NCBI GenBank assembly: GCA_030789695.1
Contig: CM061141.1
Location: 167,221,079 to 167,285,078, forward strand
Origin: Scilla litardierei
Lineage: Eukaryota > Streptophyta > Magnoliopsida > Asparagales > Asparagaceae
Reading direction: 5' to 3'
DNA length: 64,000 nt
The position numbers and the translations under genes were made by a program. Below are positions 46,204-57,435 of the stretch, piece after piece (within the stretch, counting starts at the first letter, position 1; each line of letters begins with the position of its first letter). The notes under the pieces are model-generated. The model was not told the origin of the DNA and searched no databases. It saw only the letters and a program-made list of their open reading frames with translations.

Positions 46204-49200
46204 GTAATGAGTTCTTTCCCTTCAGCCCTACACCGTGCTCACCAAGGCAAATAATTGGGTCTCACCAAGGCAAATTTTAGTTCAGCCCTACACCGTGCTC
46301 TATTCACTATGTTCAGGCTTAAACCCAAATAAAATCCGCAATGTATAAATAATAAATTAAAAAAAATAAATTTTCTAACATTTGTTTTAGTTACAAGAAT
46401 GGACAAAAAGGGGCTGTTTAGCTTTCCCACTATTGATATTTAACCCCATGGTATTGAAAATTTTAAAGCATGGGCACTTCTTGTGCAGTTTAATCTTCAG
46501 GGCATTAAAATCTAGGGTTATGTTTAAGATACCATAAAGTACTTGCACATATATCATCTACTAATCAGATGTTATCGCTATATCCCCAGGTTCATCTTCA
46601 GACTCTCAGTCTCATCCAATTGTTATACTAACTCAAGAGCGGCGATTGATATTAATGAACAGATCATGGCATATGTTATTCGATCGGTTTCTGTTCTCAT
46701 CAGGTTCTTCATTGTGCATTTCACTTGAAAGTAATGCTTGGCTCTTAACTGAATGTTCACTCAGTTTAGTTCAGCTAGTGATATGAGCTTTATCCTGCTA
46801 TTCAGGAAGCCAATCATGACGAGCCCTCCATCCAGTATATTTATTTTTTGCTACCAGGACATTAGAAGGAGATGCAAACTATGGATGTTCATATTCTAGA
46901 TCCCAGGTTCGAATATGCTGCAGAATTTTAGAAATAGCAAGACTGTCGAATTTTGTATCATTTTATTATGCTGCAGAACTATGGATTTTATTTGGGTTTT
47001 TTTTCTCATGTGATGCTTTTTTCACTTCTCTTCACATTTTACCAGATTATTTGTCATCCATGTTACAAATCAATAATAACTGTACAACTCTTGCTCATGT
47101 GATAGAGATTTTATGGTGGTGTGTTAACCCTGCAACCAAATTCCTAATCTGATTCACCTTTCAAGAAACGATGTGAAGTGCTTTCTGTAATATTTTTCAG
47201 CTTTTGGTCTCTGATCCTTTGAGCTGACATAACTGCTTTTGGTGTTGGCTTAATTTAGAAATTGTTTAATTTGTGTATCAGCTGTATTCCTTGTTTATGT
47301 TCATCGACAATAACTGAGGAAATGAGAAAGAAATAGATCAGATACTATATGGAGTTGTGTAAGCTGATTTTCATGCGGTGGAAGGAGATATGCACCAGTT
47401 AGTCTGATCTCACTGATACATGTAACCTTTAAAATTAACAATTATGACTTGTCCATCTAAACTTAATTTATAGAGCATGACTAGAGGAGCCTTTGATTGC
47501 AACTCATTAACCCACATGTCAATTAATGTTTCTCTTAGTTTCATTCATTTGTTGTTGTATATGCATTTTAGCAAGCTTTTCTTAACACAGAAGCGGTATC
47601 ATGTCATTTTCTTCTTTTGTTGGATACTTTTTGCTTGGTTGGACCGTTGAGCTCTGGCCATTTATGCTGGCTAAGCTCAATCTCCGCGTTTTGTGTATTT
47701 TTGGTTGTGGTGGAAAGTGGTTTGAGAACACATTACCGACAGAGTCCCTACCATGTTTTCCTTGTAGAGTAGTTGCCCCGGATGCTTGTACATTGCTCAA
47801 GTATAGAGAAGATTCATTCTTCACTTGCCTGATCAAGCCAACATTACGGAATTTACTAATTTGCTGATGTGGTCTTTCATATGAATTAATGATGAGGATG
47901 TGCAATACTCGTAAGTCATATATATGAAAATATAATGAGACGTGCGCCTCAGATCGAAATGCCACAACCTTGTCTTATCCTACATATTTTATCATACTTG
48001 ATGTGCGAATCATCCATTGACTTCAACCGGAAAAGTACATGAGCTTAATCTAAGTATATGGGGGATGAAATCAGATATGAAGTGAAATTTAAATTTACCT
48101 CTCGCTTTTTCAGGATCCTGTTTACGGGAGTGCACATTGTTCCTTGGAACCTTACTGGAGTAAGAAGCTGGGGAAGCAGAGCCTTACTCCTTACATGGTA
48201 TAATTTGTCTCAAAAAATATTTTGGTTGAATCCTATCCTTTTCTTTAAGTACTGCTTACATGGTATTTTATTGATGCGATGTCATAGGCCCGAGCCCTCT
48301 TCTTGTCTGCCTGACCGACGAACATTCAAGCTTTCAGATGTTGGCAGGTATACACGTATACGAAAACTATTATGGTTGCTTGCTTAGTTACTATATGTAC
48401 CAAGATAGAGATATTTGTTTCCAAAAAAATCTCCCAATCCATGCTCCCCATCTTCCGTTGTGGTGATGCCTGCAGTTTCTTCAACTCATTATATCTGAAA
48501 ATCTCTAGGACCTTGAATTTTGTACCCAAAGACGGTATCTCAGGACATTGTTTCTCATGAATCAAGCAAAGTGATTGCCATATCATTAGAGCTTGATTAC
48601 ATATTTCTTATTCATTTCTGCAGGCAGCAGTTTAGGAATTCAAGCCTACTAATGGCCCATCATCACTTTATTTCTCACTCATTATGAAATTCATACCAAA
48701 CAAATAATGGCAGGTTAACTATTAGAGTCCCTCCTAAACAAGGTGCAAAATTCATGCCATGCCATCATTGGTGGAACTCGGTGTCATCTCCACCAAAGTT
48801 TCGTAGCCCGACATAGGCACTCCTGATTGCATTCAACTCGGTCACAACATTCCCCATCAGCGGCCGAGCATTTGGAGTCGCTTTGGAGCACCAGAGTCCG
48901 ATAGTGGCCATGGATAGCAAGTACTATTCTATCTCCGCGTTTTCGTTTCTTATTCATGCTTTAATGTGTTCTCATTTGTTCTTCATGTGCGTAGGAACTG
49001 CTGTCGGTATAGTCCCCCCAAAGCAAGATGCTGGTAAGCTTCATTTACCAGTGATATTCCGACTCCTCTTTAAATCCTTTTTATCAAGGCAGTGAAGCTT
49101 TAAAATTGTCAGCGATTCTAGTTGTATGCAAGATTTCTTGCATGCGGCATATCACTCGTGTGTTCTGACGGATTTTGGACTTACAAAGTGCCAGTCGGGA

Positions 49201-49675
49201 GGCGCTATGACTGGAGACGGGGCTTCCACCAGTTTCAAGTCGAGTTCAAGCAAGCATCCACGACGGCAGTTTATGACTAAATCGTCTGGCTGAAGATCAT
49301 ACTTGGCTTTTCTCCCACTGTTTTCCGTTTTGTATGAAATGTGGTGTGTTTTTGGAGAACTTGAGTAATGTCCAAACAATTTGAAGACACGGACAGGGAT
49401 CATATTGTTAGCTGAATTATGTTGGATATTTTTTTTTCAAATTATGTGGTGTCAATACTTGCCCTCAAAATTCACAGCTTGGAGTAATCTTTTTCATTGT
49501 CGTTTTCTATTTCACGGGACTAAGAAATATATGTTTCGAAATGGCCTGCTTTTTGAGTGCAGAACATGTGGTGCATATCGTGTCAAACCGTGTAGATCTT
49601 CAAATTGAAGCTGCGTGTTGCAATTCATATGTGGACATCAACTATGCAACTCTCGACTTTTGCTGCCTTGCCGAC
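46204..49675. other. CACTA 3' region, possibly further captured gene pieces
   Basis: No long frame. A tandem duplication with 60-bp period (ttcagccctacaccgtgctc at 46221 and 46281) follows the CTF18 fragment. Possible exons at about 48114-48197 and 48288-48346 are bounded by AG and GT and join in one frame, but I cannot name them. The rest is AT-rich intron-like sequence. Confidence 0.35.
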
Positions 49676-50402
49676 ACTAACAAGCGTTGTTAAAGGCCCC
49701 CCATTAACAGCGCTTGCACTATAGAAGCGCTGTTAAAGGCCCCCCTTTAACAGCGCTTGCACTTACAAGCGCTGTTAAAGGCCCCCTTTAACAGCGCTTG
49801 CACAAACAAGCGCTGTTAAAGGGGGGCCTTTAACAGCGCTTGCACTAAAGAAGCGCTGTTAAAGGCCCCCCTTTAACAGCGCTTGCACTATATAAGCGTT
49901 GTTAAAGGCCCCCTTTAACAGCGCTTGCACTAACAAGCGATGTTAAAGGCCCCCCCTTTAACAGCGCTTGCACAAACAAGCGCTGTTAAAGGGGGGCCTT
50001 TAACAGCGCTTGCACTAAAGAAGCGCTGTTAAAGGCCCCCATTTAACAGCGCTTGCAATATAGAAGCGCTGTTAAAGGCCCCCCTTTAACAGCGCTTGCA
50101 CAAACAAGCGATGTTAAAGGCCCCCCTTTAACAGCGCTTGCACAAACAAGCGCTGTTAAAGGGGGGCCTTTAACAGCGCTTGCACTAAAGAAGCGCTGTT
50201 AAAGGCCCCCCTTTAACAGCGCTTGCACTAACAAGCGCTGTTAAAGGCCACCCCTTTAACAGCGCTTGCACAAACAAGCGCTGTTAAAGGACCCCTTTAA
50301 CAGCGCTTGTAAAGCGCTATTAAAACCAGCCCCCCTATAGCAGCGGCGAGATAGACAACGCTTGTAAAGCGCTATTAAAGGCCTTATTTAAGCGCTGTTA
50401 AA
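49676..50402. repeat. Right subterminal repeat array
   Basis: About 730 bp made almost wholly of acagcgcttgcac and aagcgctgttaaaggccccc units facing each other, so that neighbouring units form long hairpins with gggggcc-type centres. It is more regular than the left array, suggesting recent local amplification. Confidence 0.95.
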
Positions 50403-50421
50403 GGTCCATTTTGTAGTAGTG
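50403..50421 (-). repeat. CACTA right terminal inverted repeat
   Basis: Reads CACTACTACAAAATGGACC on the minus strand and is followed by target duplication TGG (50422-50424). Confidence 0.95.
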
Positions 50422-50424
50422 TGG

Positions 50425-51226
50425 GTCTCGTCAGGGTGCTCCTCATCATCGTCAGACTCGTCCCAGCGCACCTCCTGATCATATTCAACAGCATCCATGT
50501 GTGCTAACTCCTCGCCCACCTCCTCGTATACGTCACATTGTACCTCTTGATCATATGTATGTGTATCCTGCAAAAGGTGCAATGAGTCATTGAAATCCGA
50601 ATCATAATAAACATCATACACGGGAGGGGAATCAAATGTAAAGGGTGAGGAGGTGAAGAGATTTCCCTGAAGGGGGCAGTAAGCTGTGGTGGGTGGTCCT
50701 CAGAGTCAGTGGAAGGACGAGGTGGTTGCAGAAGCTCTGAAGGAGGAGGGTGATGCTCGGGATCCTCATAAATGGATGTGTCCTCGTCCCAACGCACGAC
50801 CTCCTTGGTAAAAGTATCTGGATCCGCATGCAATATGTAAAATAAATATAGCTCGGCCTCCTCGCGATGCACTGCTTCGGCCTCCTCCTCGGGTTCCTCT
50901 GGTATAATAGGCAAAGTGAATTTCATCTTCTCATTTCTACGCCTATGTCTTCGTTTCGGTCCTGGAACTCGAGGCACTGTATGTTGTGGCTTGGCCCTAT
51001 CCATGGTAGGTGCAGGTGGCTCTATGGGCCCCTGTATCTCGGCCACAGTATAAAAGTGTGTCTTGTGCCCCTCAACTAGAGCGAAAACTCCATCATCAAT
51101 TGTACCTGTGGAAGAGATACAATGAGTAATAAAATTTTGAAATCCAAGCTCAATAGGGTCACCTGCCGTTATTGTTAATGGACCGGTGCAACGAAATGCG
51201 TCCACGATGCCTCTCAATAGGTCCAT
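50425..51226 (-). pseudogene. Acidic ORF, unit 2, N-terminal part
   Basis: Matches 18246-19050. A one-base loss in a G run (six G at about 18495 in unit 1, five G at about 50672 here) shifts the frame after about 180 codons. The right frame then continues at 50621-50425 up to the CACTA element. Confidence 0.85.
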
Positions 51227-51253
51227 ATATGTGTCCTCCTCTGGGAGCTCAGA

Positions 51254-51709
51254 TTACTCTATATGTGGAGTGTTAATCGTGTAAAGGTGGATGTGATCAC
51301 CTTCAAGTGAAGCATACACTCCATCTATGAATGTATCTGCATCAGAGACATTAGCCATAATAAAATCGATGAGTGCTTGGTCGGATGGTTTACTTACCGT
51401 AACGGTTAGTGAACCGATAGATTGAGCATCATCAATCATTTGCTCCAAGGTTGCTGCCAACTGAAGATCACTGAACTTCCTCACTTGCATCCTCTTCATA
51501 AACTCACGTGAGGGTCCCTTTAGTCTTCCAGCAAAAATATCAAATAGCCTGGAACCATCCCACTCATGGTCTGACTCCGTATGGAACATCCCTAACATTC
51601 TTTCGAACTTGCGCAATGCCTCTCTAAAGGACTCTCCATCAGCCTGATAGAATGTAGCGAGGTATATATAGAACCGTATAGAACCCGGTCGCGTCTTTGA
51701 AAGTACCAT
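51254..51709 (-). CDS. Gag-like ORF, unit 2
   Basis: 151 codons, same length as the copy at 19078-19533, with a few amino-acid changes visible (for example Ser-to-Pro and Leu-to-Ser). The DGESFREALRKFERM core is unchanged. As in unit 1 it sits between the primer-binding site and the acidic ORF and has no zinc knuckle. Confidence 0.6.
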   Translation of the reverse strand: MVLSKTRPGSIRFYIYLATFYQADGESFREALRKFERMLGMFHTESDHEWDGSRLFDIFAGRLKGPSREFMKRMQVRKFSDLQLAATLEQMIDDAQSIGSLTVTVSKPSDQALIDFIMANVSDADTFIDGVYASLEGDHIHLYTINTPHIE

Positions 51710-51917
51710 CGATGCATCAACTGTACCTGATCAAGAAAAAATAGACAACCTGGAAAAGACGTCAGTGGTACAAAGAGAGATAAAGATAATAGTAATAGTA
51801 GGTGGTGGGGAAAAAAATCTCTCTATTTTATTTAGAAAAAAACTTTGTTTTTTTTGATATTTTTTAACGTAAGTTAATCAACCTAATTGTGGTAAATAGA
51901 TAATATGGCCGAACGCC

Positions 51918-51935
51918 TCCCCGGCAACGGCGCCA
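51918..51935 (-). promoter_or_regulatory. Primer-binding site, internal unit 2
   Basis: Minus strand TGGCGCCGTTGCCGGGGA, identical to the site in unit 1. Confidence 0.85.
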
Positions 51936-51941
51936 TAAACA

Positions 51942-54010
51942 TAACGCGTCCAGAAATAACTCCGAGACGATGTCGTTTACCGCAAGCGCACGGTATAGTG
52001 GCAAGCGGGTATCGAACACGGGGAAGCTGTGCTATACTACCTATCTACTCCTAGGTTGAGTTCGACTTGCAGGTTTATTGGTGGATGTGGATTGTGGAGT
52101 GTCGTGATGGTGATGGATGCGAAAGTCGTGTCACTCGATGTCGCAAATATGGGGTTCCACACAAAGAAAGAAAGAAAAGACTAGGGCTCGAGGACTCACC
52201 ACTAGAATCGTCGGACGTCAATGCTTGGTTAAGAATTCTACGTTGCGTTGGTCTAATTGGGGGATCCTCGCATCTAGAATGTAGAATTCATGGTTCTAAG
52301 CACCATGAATCTAACGTATCACATTAGCCCGTAGGTGCACACAATACGTGCATTAAGGATCTACAATATTCTTACCACTCTTGTGTTTCGAATGCTCTCA
52401 ACTCATACCACTCTCGTGGGTTAGAGCTTCGAGGTATTTTGGTGGCTCTTATTGACGCAATGGCGGTAGCCGTCAATTAGTTATATAGTTCGTCGGTAGA
52501 TCCCCTAAAGGCACGAGCTGGGCATGGTCACATGCCTCGGTTGAATCCACTAACTTCCCAATTAAATCCGTAGGATATTCCTTAAGCTAATCGATTCCAC
52601 CAACCGTGGGCACGATCTCAGTACGAATTCTCCTAGGGATTTTAATAGATCAACCAAAATACAACCCCATTTATAACCAACGCAACATAAAAATCCCAAC
52701 TTTGCGTCTAAATCCTAAGTTCTATGGGCTAATCCCTTAGCCCTAGAAAAGACTACTCAAGCATAGCAATATCAATAGATAATATAACGTACAAAGAATT
52801 CATTGCATGCATCAAGAATGGATAAACAATAATAAATCACAAAGAAATAATAAAAAAATTAAAAGCGGCAAAAATACTTATCTTGATACAAAGGAGGAGC
52901 CTAGGGCATAGCCAAACTCCCCAAAAGATCGTCTCCACAAAAGTCTAAGAAAGATCTAAAAATTCTCTTTAGAAAAGTATACAAAAATCTCCCCCAAAAA
53001 CTCTCTAAAACTATCCCTAAAACTCCCTACAGAAGTCCCCAGGCTCCCCCCTTGGCGGCTCAGCAGAATCACCCAAAAACCCTCGAAAACGTCCCCAAAA
53101 ATCCGGTCGCAATGGGCCCACAGCGACTCGGTCCGAGCACAGAGCTGCTCGGTCGAGTCGTTAGGCGGCTCGGTCGAGTCGTTCGGTTGCACGGTCGAGT
53201 TGTACATGGAATCAAAAATCTTCCAAAATCTTCGCTCTGCCAACCCGGGCCAAGTACACATCTGCTCGGTCGAGTAGAAGGTTACTCTGACCGAGCAGAA
53301 GGTTGCTCGGTTGAGTCGAAGGTTGCTCGGCTGATTGGGGACTAAAAACGCACTTCAGCCTCATTTGCACATGACTCGGGCCAAGTAGGGGGTTGCTCGG
53401 GCCGAGTAGGAGGTTGCTCGGTCGAGTCGGACACCAAAAACAGCATTCTGACCGAGAAGTGCACGACTCGCGCCGAGTAGAGTGCTACTCGACCAAGTAG
53501 GCTGCTGAGAACAATTTCAGCACTGCACCATCAACTTGCAGAAATTCCCTAGGGCTCATCCGAACTCTGATTTACACGTTCTTAGTGGCGTTGAAACCAT
53601 CTTGAAGTATACTACCTGGGAAAAATATCAAAAAAATAGTGAAAAATGCCAGGTCATAGCAGATTTAGAAATAGTGCACGGATGTCCTGTTTTCAGGACT
53701 TCGGGTCGCTCGATTCCTTCGCCGCATCATAGTTCGATCGAGCGACCTTCCCTCTTACCTCTTCCTTGCTCCAATATTCTTCTTTGGCACCTCAAACATG
53801 TCATCATGAGTCTCATTGGTGCTCTCACGTCGCCGACCGTCTTATTGGCTCCAAATTACTCCAATATCGCTCCAAATCCCTGAAATGTAATAAACGCTCC
53901 GAAAGTCATATTGTTTCAAATAATAGCTTAAAAGCGTATGAAATATGTAAATAAGCAATCATTTTGACCTGTAATCATATATATATAATGTGAAATATAA
54001 GGACACATCA
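51942..54010 (-). repeat. LTR C, outer 5' LTR of the Athila-like array
   Basis: 2069 bp from taacgcgtc (inner) to ggacacatca (outer), followed by target duplication ACAGG (54011-54015) and the resumed D1 sequence. Confidence 0.9.
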
Positions 54011-54015
54011 ACAGG

Positions 54016-56641
54016 GTAGTTAATCCTTGCATATATATACGGTAGTTACTTGCGGTATTTACTTGCTGAAAAGTCCAGGCAGAAGCCTCAATAGAGAATA
54101 TCAGTCCTGAGCAATGCTTTGAAGTCCAACAATTATGATACCGATCCATGCCTCGAGCATGCGATAATTCCATGAAGTTCACTATTTCAATTTCTAAAGT
54201 TAGAATTAATTGTGACTTACACCCAATCCATGCTTCGAGCATGCGGTTTTCAATTAGTACAGAGTTTACCCAAGTTGATGGTCGCGTGCTTCAATGACCA
54301 AAGTTAAAAGTTGGCAATATCATTTGCTTAAGTCCATGGTCATTCCACTATTGATTATTTCTCTAGTTAATTAGGTCTCTAATCATTGGTTCAAGTCAAT
54401 AGCTGTTCTGAGAATGTATATGAGGTCCTAAGTCCATACGAGTACACTATCTAAATTTCTAAGTTAGAATTAGAGTGACTTACGCTATTTGAGATCGTCG
54501 TGGTAAGATGAGGTTGGAGCTAGAGCTTCTAGAGATGCTGGTGCACGAGAATTGGTACCTGCAAAACACAAGAACAATCGGTTACAGAATACCCTATTTT
54601 CTACCTATTTAATTTGATCGTTTCGATTTTCTAAACTGATTGAAACGATGTCGAGAAGCGTTCTAAATTTTTCTATAGGCTAGATATGATAAAAATAATT
54701 TTATTGTTGGAGGAAATAATTTTCTAAAGCTTATAGTAATTTTTATAAATTTTAAAATCTCAAAATAGATTTAAAAACTAATTTTTAATTAAGTAACGTA
54801 TTTATTCAATAATTTCTTCTGGATGCAATTTGCATCGAAAAGTTGCGAATGAGTTGTCAAAATGTCAGTCTCAGAGAGTTCTTTAACATATATTTTTTAT
54901 CACGTATTAGTTTACGTGAAAATAGCAAGTTACTTATTTTTGAATGTAAATAACCTATTTAACTTTTATGCTTAAAAATTAATTCTGTAAAAACTAAGTG
55001 TCAGATTGAGGTAAAACTAGTGCCATTGGGTCCAGAACGTCATTTCTGATTTTCTGAAGGTAATCTGGTAATTTTCCGACAGTTATATTATTAATTATGA
55101 ATTAAAAACATTAGACTCCTATAAAATATTATATATAATACGAAAATACCTTTTCGTATTTCGAGAAATATGCTTTTGTATTTAACTCACCACCGCTCTC
55201 ATTATCGTGCATGGGGCTCGTTCGTTGGCGGGGCGGGGCGGCGTCGGGGGGCGTGTCGAGTGGCGCCGGGGGCCGGTGATGGTGGGCGACGGTGGCGTCA
55301 CTGACGACGGGCGAGAGCATCTACTGCTGCTACTGCTTTCGGCGAGAGGGGCAGCTTCGAGCGGGGGCTTTGGGATCTCGCCGGTGACGTCGAAGGCGAC
55401 GTGCGGCGATGCCTGGTGGCTTGAGAAGCTCGGGCTCGTGGTGGCGAGGCTCCTGTGTCTCCGATGATGGTCGAAGCAGCGGAGGCTCCATTCTTCGGTG
55501 GGCGTTGAGGCGGAGGGAGCTGGGGTCGATGGAGCTTCGAGCTCAAGGGACAGCGGCGCTCGGGAGCTTGTGGTGGTGGTGTTGGGGTCTTCGACTGCGG
55601 TGCTCGGAGATGAAGCAGCAGAAGGCGGACGTGGGTGGCTGCGAGTGCTCTGGAGGCGACGAGAGGGGACGACGTCGAGGTCGGAGCTGGGCGTCGGCGT
55701 AGCTTCAAAGTGGCGGGGGGCGGGGTACTCACCGTAGGTTCACTGAGGAATGAGAGATAGGGTGAAAAAGAGAGACAGAGCTGAGTGTATGTGGGGGTTA
55801 GAGGGGGGTTTTGTACGTAAGTTTAGAGAGGGCATGGGTCATTTGCATGAAAAGAACGGGGGAGAGAAAAATTAGCCTGGGAGAGAGAGGGGGTTAGGGT
55901 TATTTATTGGTAAGATATATTAGTAATTAATTAGTGTTCATTAGTCAAAAGTAATTAATAGATTAGGTAGTTAATAAATGTGATTAGGTGTTAGGTGTTT
56001 ACTAAGGTGAGAATGAGGAACACATGGGTTGCTACATACTAAGGGGTAGGTGATTAACGTAAGTGTAATGGTAATTTAATTAACAAAATTACAAAGTGTA
56101 ATTAGTAAATGGGCCATTAGTAAATATTGAAAATTACGATTTTGCCCCTACTAGTAAACGTGTCCGAAAAATTACGAAAACATACCCACGGGTTCATATC
56201 GTCGCGAGGATCGCGAATACGAAGTCCATTTCAGGGTTTGAGCTACGAAAATACTAGTTTTAGGCCAAAACGTTTAGAAAGCGGGTCTGCGGGTTCTCTA
56301 TTGATTTGACTTCAAAAAATTACGAAATTAATGTGTGAAGCCATAAATGATCATAGAATGTTACTGTAATTGAAATCGTTTTGATGATGTTTGTATAGAA
56401 AACAAATTCATTAAGACAAAACGGTAATAATTGAAAATGAATTTTTATCAGATTATTTTTAGGTATTTGATGAAACCCGAACTTACTAAAATACTTCATA
56501 GCTAGCTGATATCTCAAAATATTTTTTATAAGAAATTTTTGAAATTGTAAAACTCCTGACAAATCATTATAAAATAGTTTAAAATTTGAAAAATTGGTCA
56601 AATACGTAAATAGTTTGAATTGATGAAAACAGGCCGTTACA
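54016..56641 (-). repeat. D1, 3' LTR of element D, right part
   Basis: Resumes D1 with gtagttaatccttgc, matching D2 from about 58700, and ends gccgttaca at 56641. The next bases on the right form the polypurine tract. A CpG-rich zone at 55200-55740 matches 59880-60420 in D2. Confidence 0.85.
55200..55740. promoter_or_regulatory. CpG-rich zone in the D LTR (possible promoter or leader)
   Basis: Abrupt rise in GC and CpG within an otherwise AT-rich LTR, present in both LTRs at the same place. Frames on both strands stay open simply because of base composition. A promoter or leader role is an inference from composition and position only. Confidence 0.3.
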
Positions 56642-57435
56642 TCCTACCCTCCTTAAAATACTTCCGTCCTTGAAATTTAAAAGATCTTTCTGAAATAAAT
56701 AATTGATATTATGAAGAAGCTCAAGCAAATAAATGATAGAAAAGATAGTGATTTAGTAAATCAGGTTGTAAATAATATGAAATATAATGTGATATCATAG
56801 CATCAAGAAAACAAGAGATGATGTTTATAAATACTTACTATTAACATCACTATAGCTTTTATAGCTAGTCAAAATAGGCACAGATAGAAGAAGATGATGA
56901 GTTCAAGAAAGATGAAGAAATAGCGGGGTTTGGTTCGTCTCGATTTGTCTAGCACTGTCCTCAAACACTTCTGAACGTCCTTCGATTCGCTTCCATTGTC
57001 AAATTCAAACTTCTGATGATCGAAAATCGAATGCTACCCTCCTTAAAATAAGCGTAGCTAGAGTTTGGGCGAGCTGAGCACAACTATAAATACTCCAAGA
57101 GTGGCCATCATCAACTGAAGAAAGGTGATGTTGATGAAGTGGGTAGATGAAAAATCACTTTAACTGCTAGCAAAGAAGGTTACTAGGGAAGGTATATCCG
57201 AAGAATGGGATACGAACTCCTAGACAGGAGTTAAGAGTTCAAGGAAGATGAAGGAAATCAAGGAAGACCTAATGAAGATGGTAATAAGGACGCTTCACAC
57301 GTACATCCAATACAGGTGAATACTCGAGACATCCTGTACTCGAGGGTTCTATTTGAGTATTTTATAGTGTACACCCTGATCTTGCTATATTGTTCACGAG
57401 GTAGGTAGCGCGGACCTGCATGGGCCACTAAAAAC
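56642..57435 (-). other. Residual internal region of element D, with polypurine tract
   Basis: Minus strand TATTTTAAGGAGGGTAGGA (56642-56660) abuts D1 and is the Tekay-type polypurine tract. A second copy of the taccctccttaaaata motif occurs at about 57033. No coding region, and no primer-binding site next to D2, so gag, pol and the leader are all deleted. Confidence 0.7.

Larger units (their letters stand above)
23746..50421 (+). mobile_element. CACTA (En/Spm) DNA transposon, 26.7 kb, with nested LTR element
   Basis: Left end CACTACTACAAAAAGGACC (23746) and right end read on the minus strand CACTACTACAAAATGGACC (50421) are CACTA terminal inverted repeats. Both sides carry the 3-bp duplication TGG (23743-23745 and 50422-50424). 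The paralogous uninterrupted site at about 18239-18250 reads gtagttggtctcg. Both subterminal zones are dense arrays of a caagcgctgttaaagg unit in both directions. Inside lie a TNP2 gene, a second gene ending in a Ulp1 domain and a host-gene fragment, all on the plus strand. Removing the inserted LTR element leaves about 17.8 kb. Confidence 0.97.
14253..54010 (-). mobile_element. Three-LTR tandem array of a pol-less Athila-like retrotransposon
   Basis: Order: LTR A (14253-16320), internal 1 (16321-19760), LTR B (19761-21822), internal 2 (21823-23745 plus 50425-51941, split by a CACTA element), LTR C (51942-54010). The outer ends are TGATGCGTC...ACACATCA, flanked by perfect duplications ACAGG (14248-14252 and 54011-54015). 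D2 shows the empty site as gcaatagacaggatagttaa near 58690. Each internal unit has a primer-binding site, a polypurine tract and two ORFs but no protease, RT or integrase. One shared target duplication around three LTRs points to unequal recombination after a single insertion. Confidence 0.9.

Noticed and set aside
49676..50402. Regularly spaced repeats that might suggest a CRISPR array
   Set aside because: Units are inverted and contiguous, with no unique spacers, and lie at a CACTA end in plant DNA.
55207..55737. Overlapping GC-rich open frames on both strands, repeated at 59857-60461
   Set aside because: Caused by the CpG-rich zone of the D LTR; no domain, and the two copies differ by frame-breaking indels.
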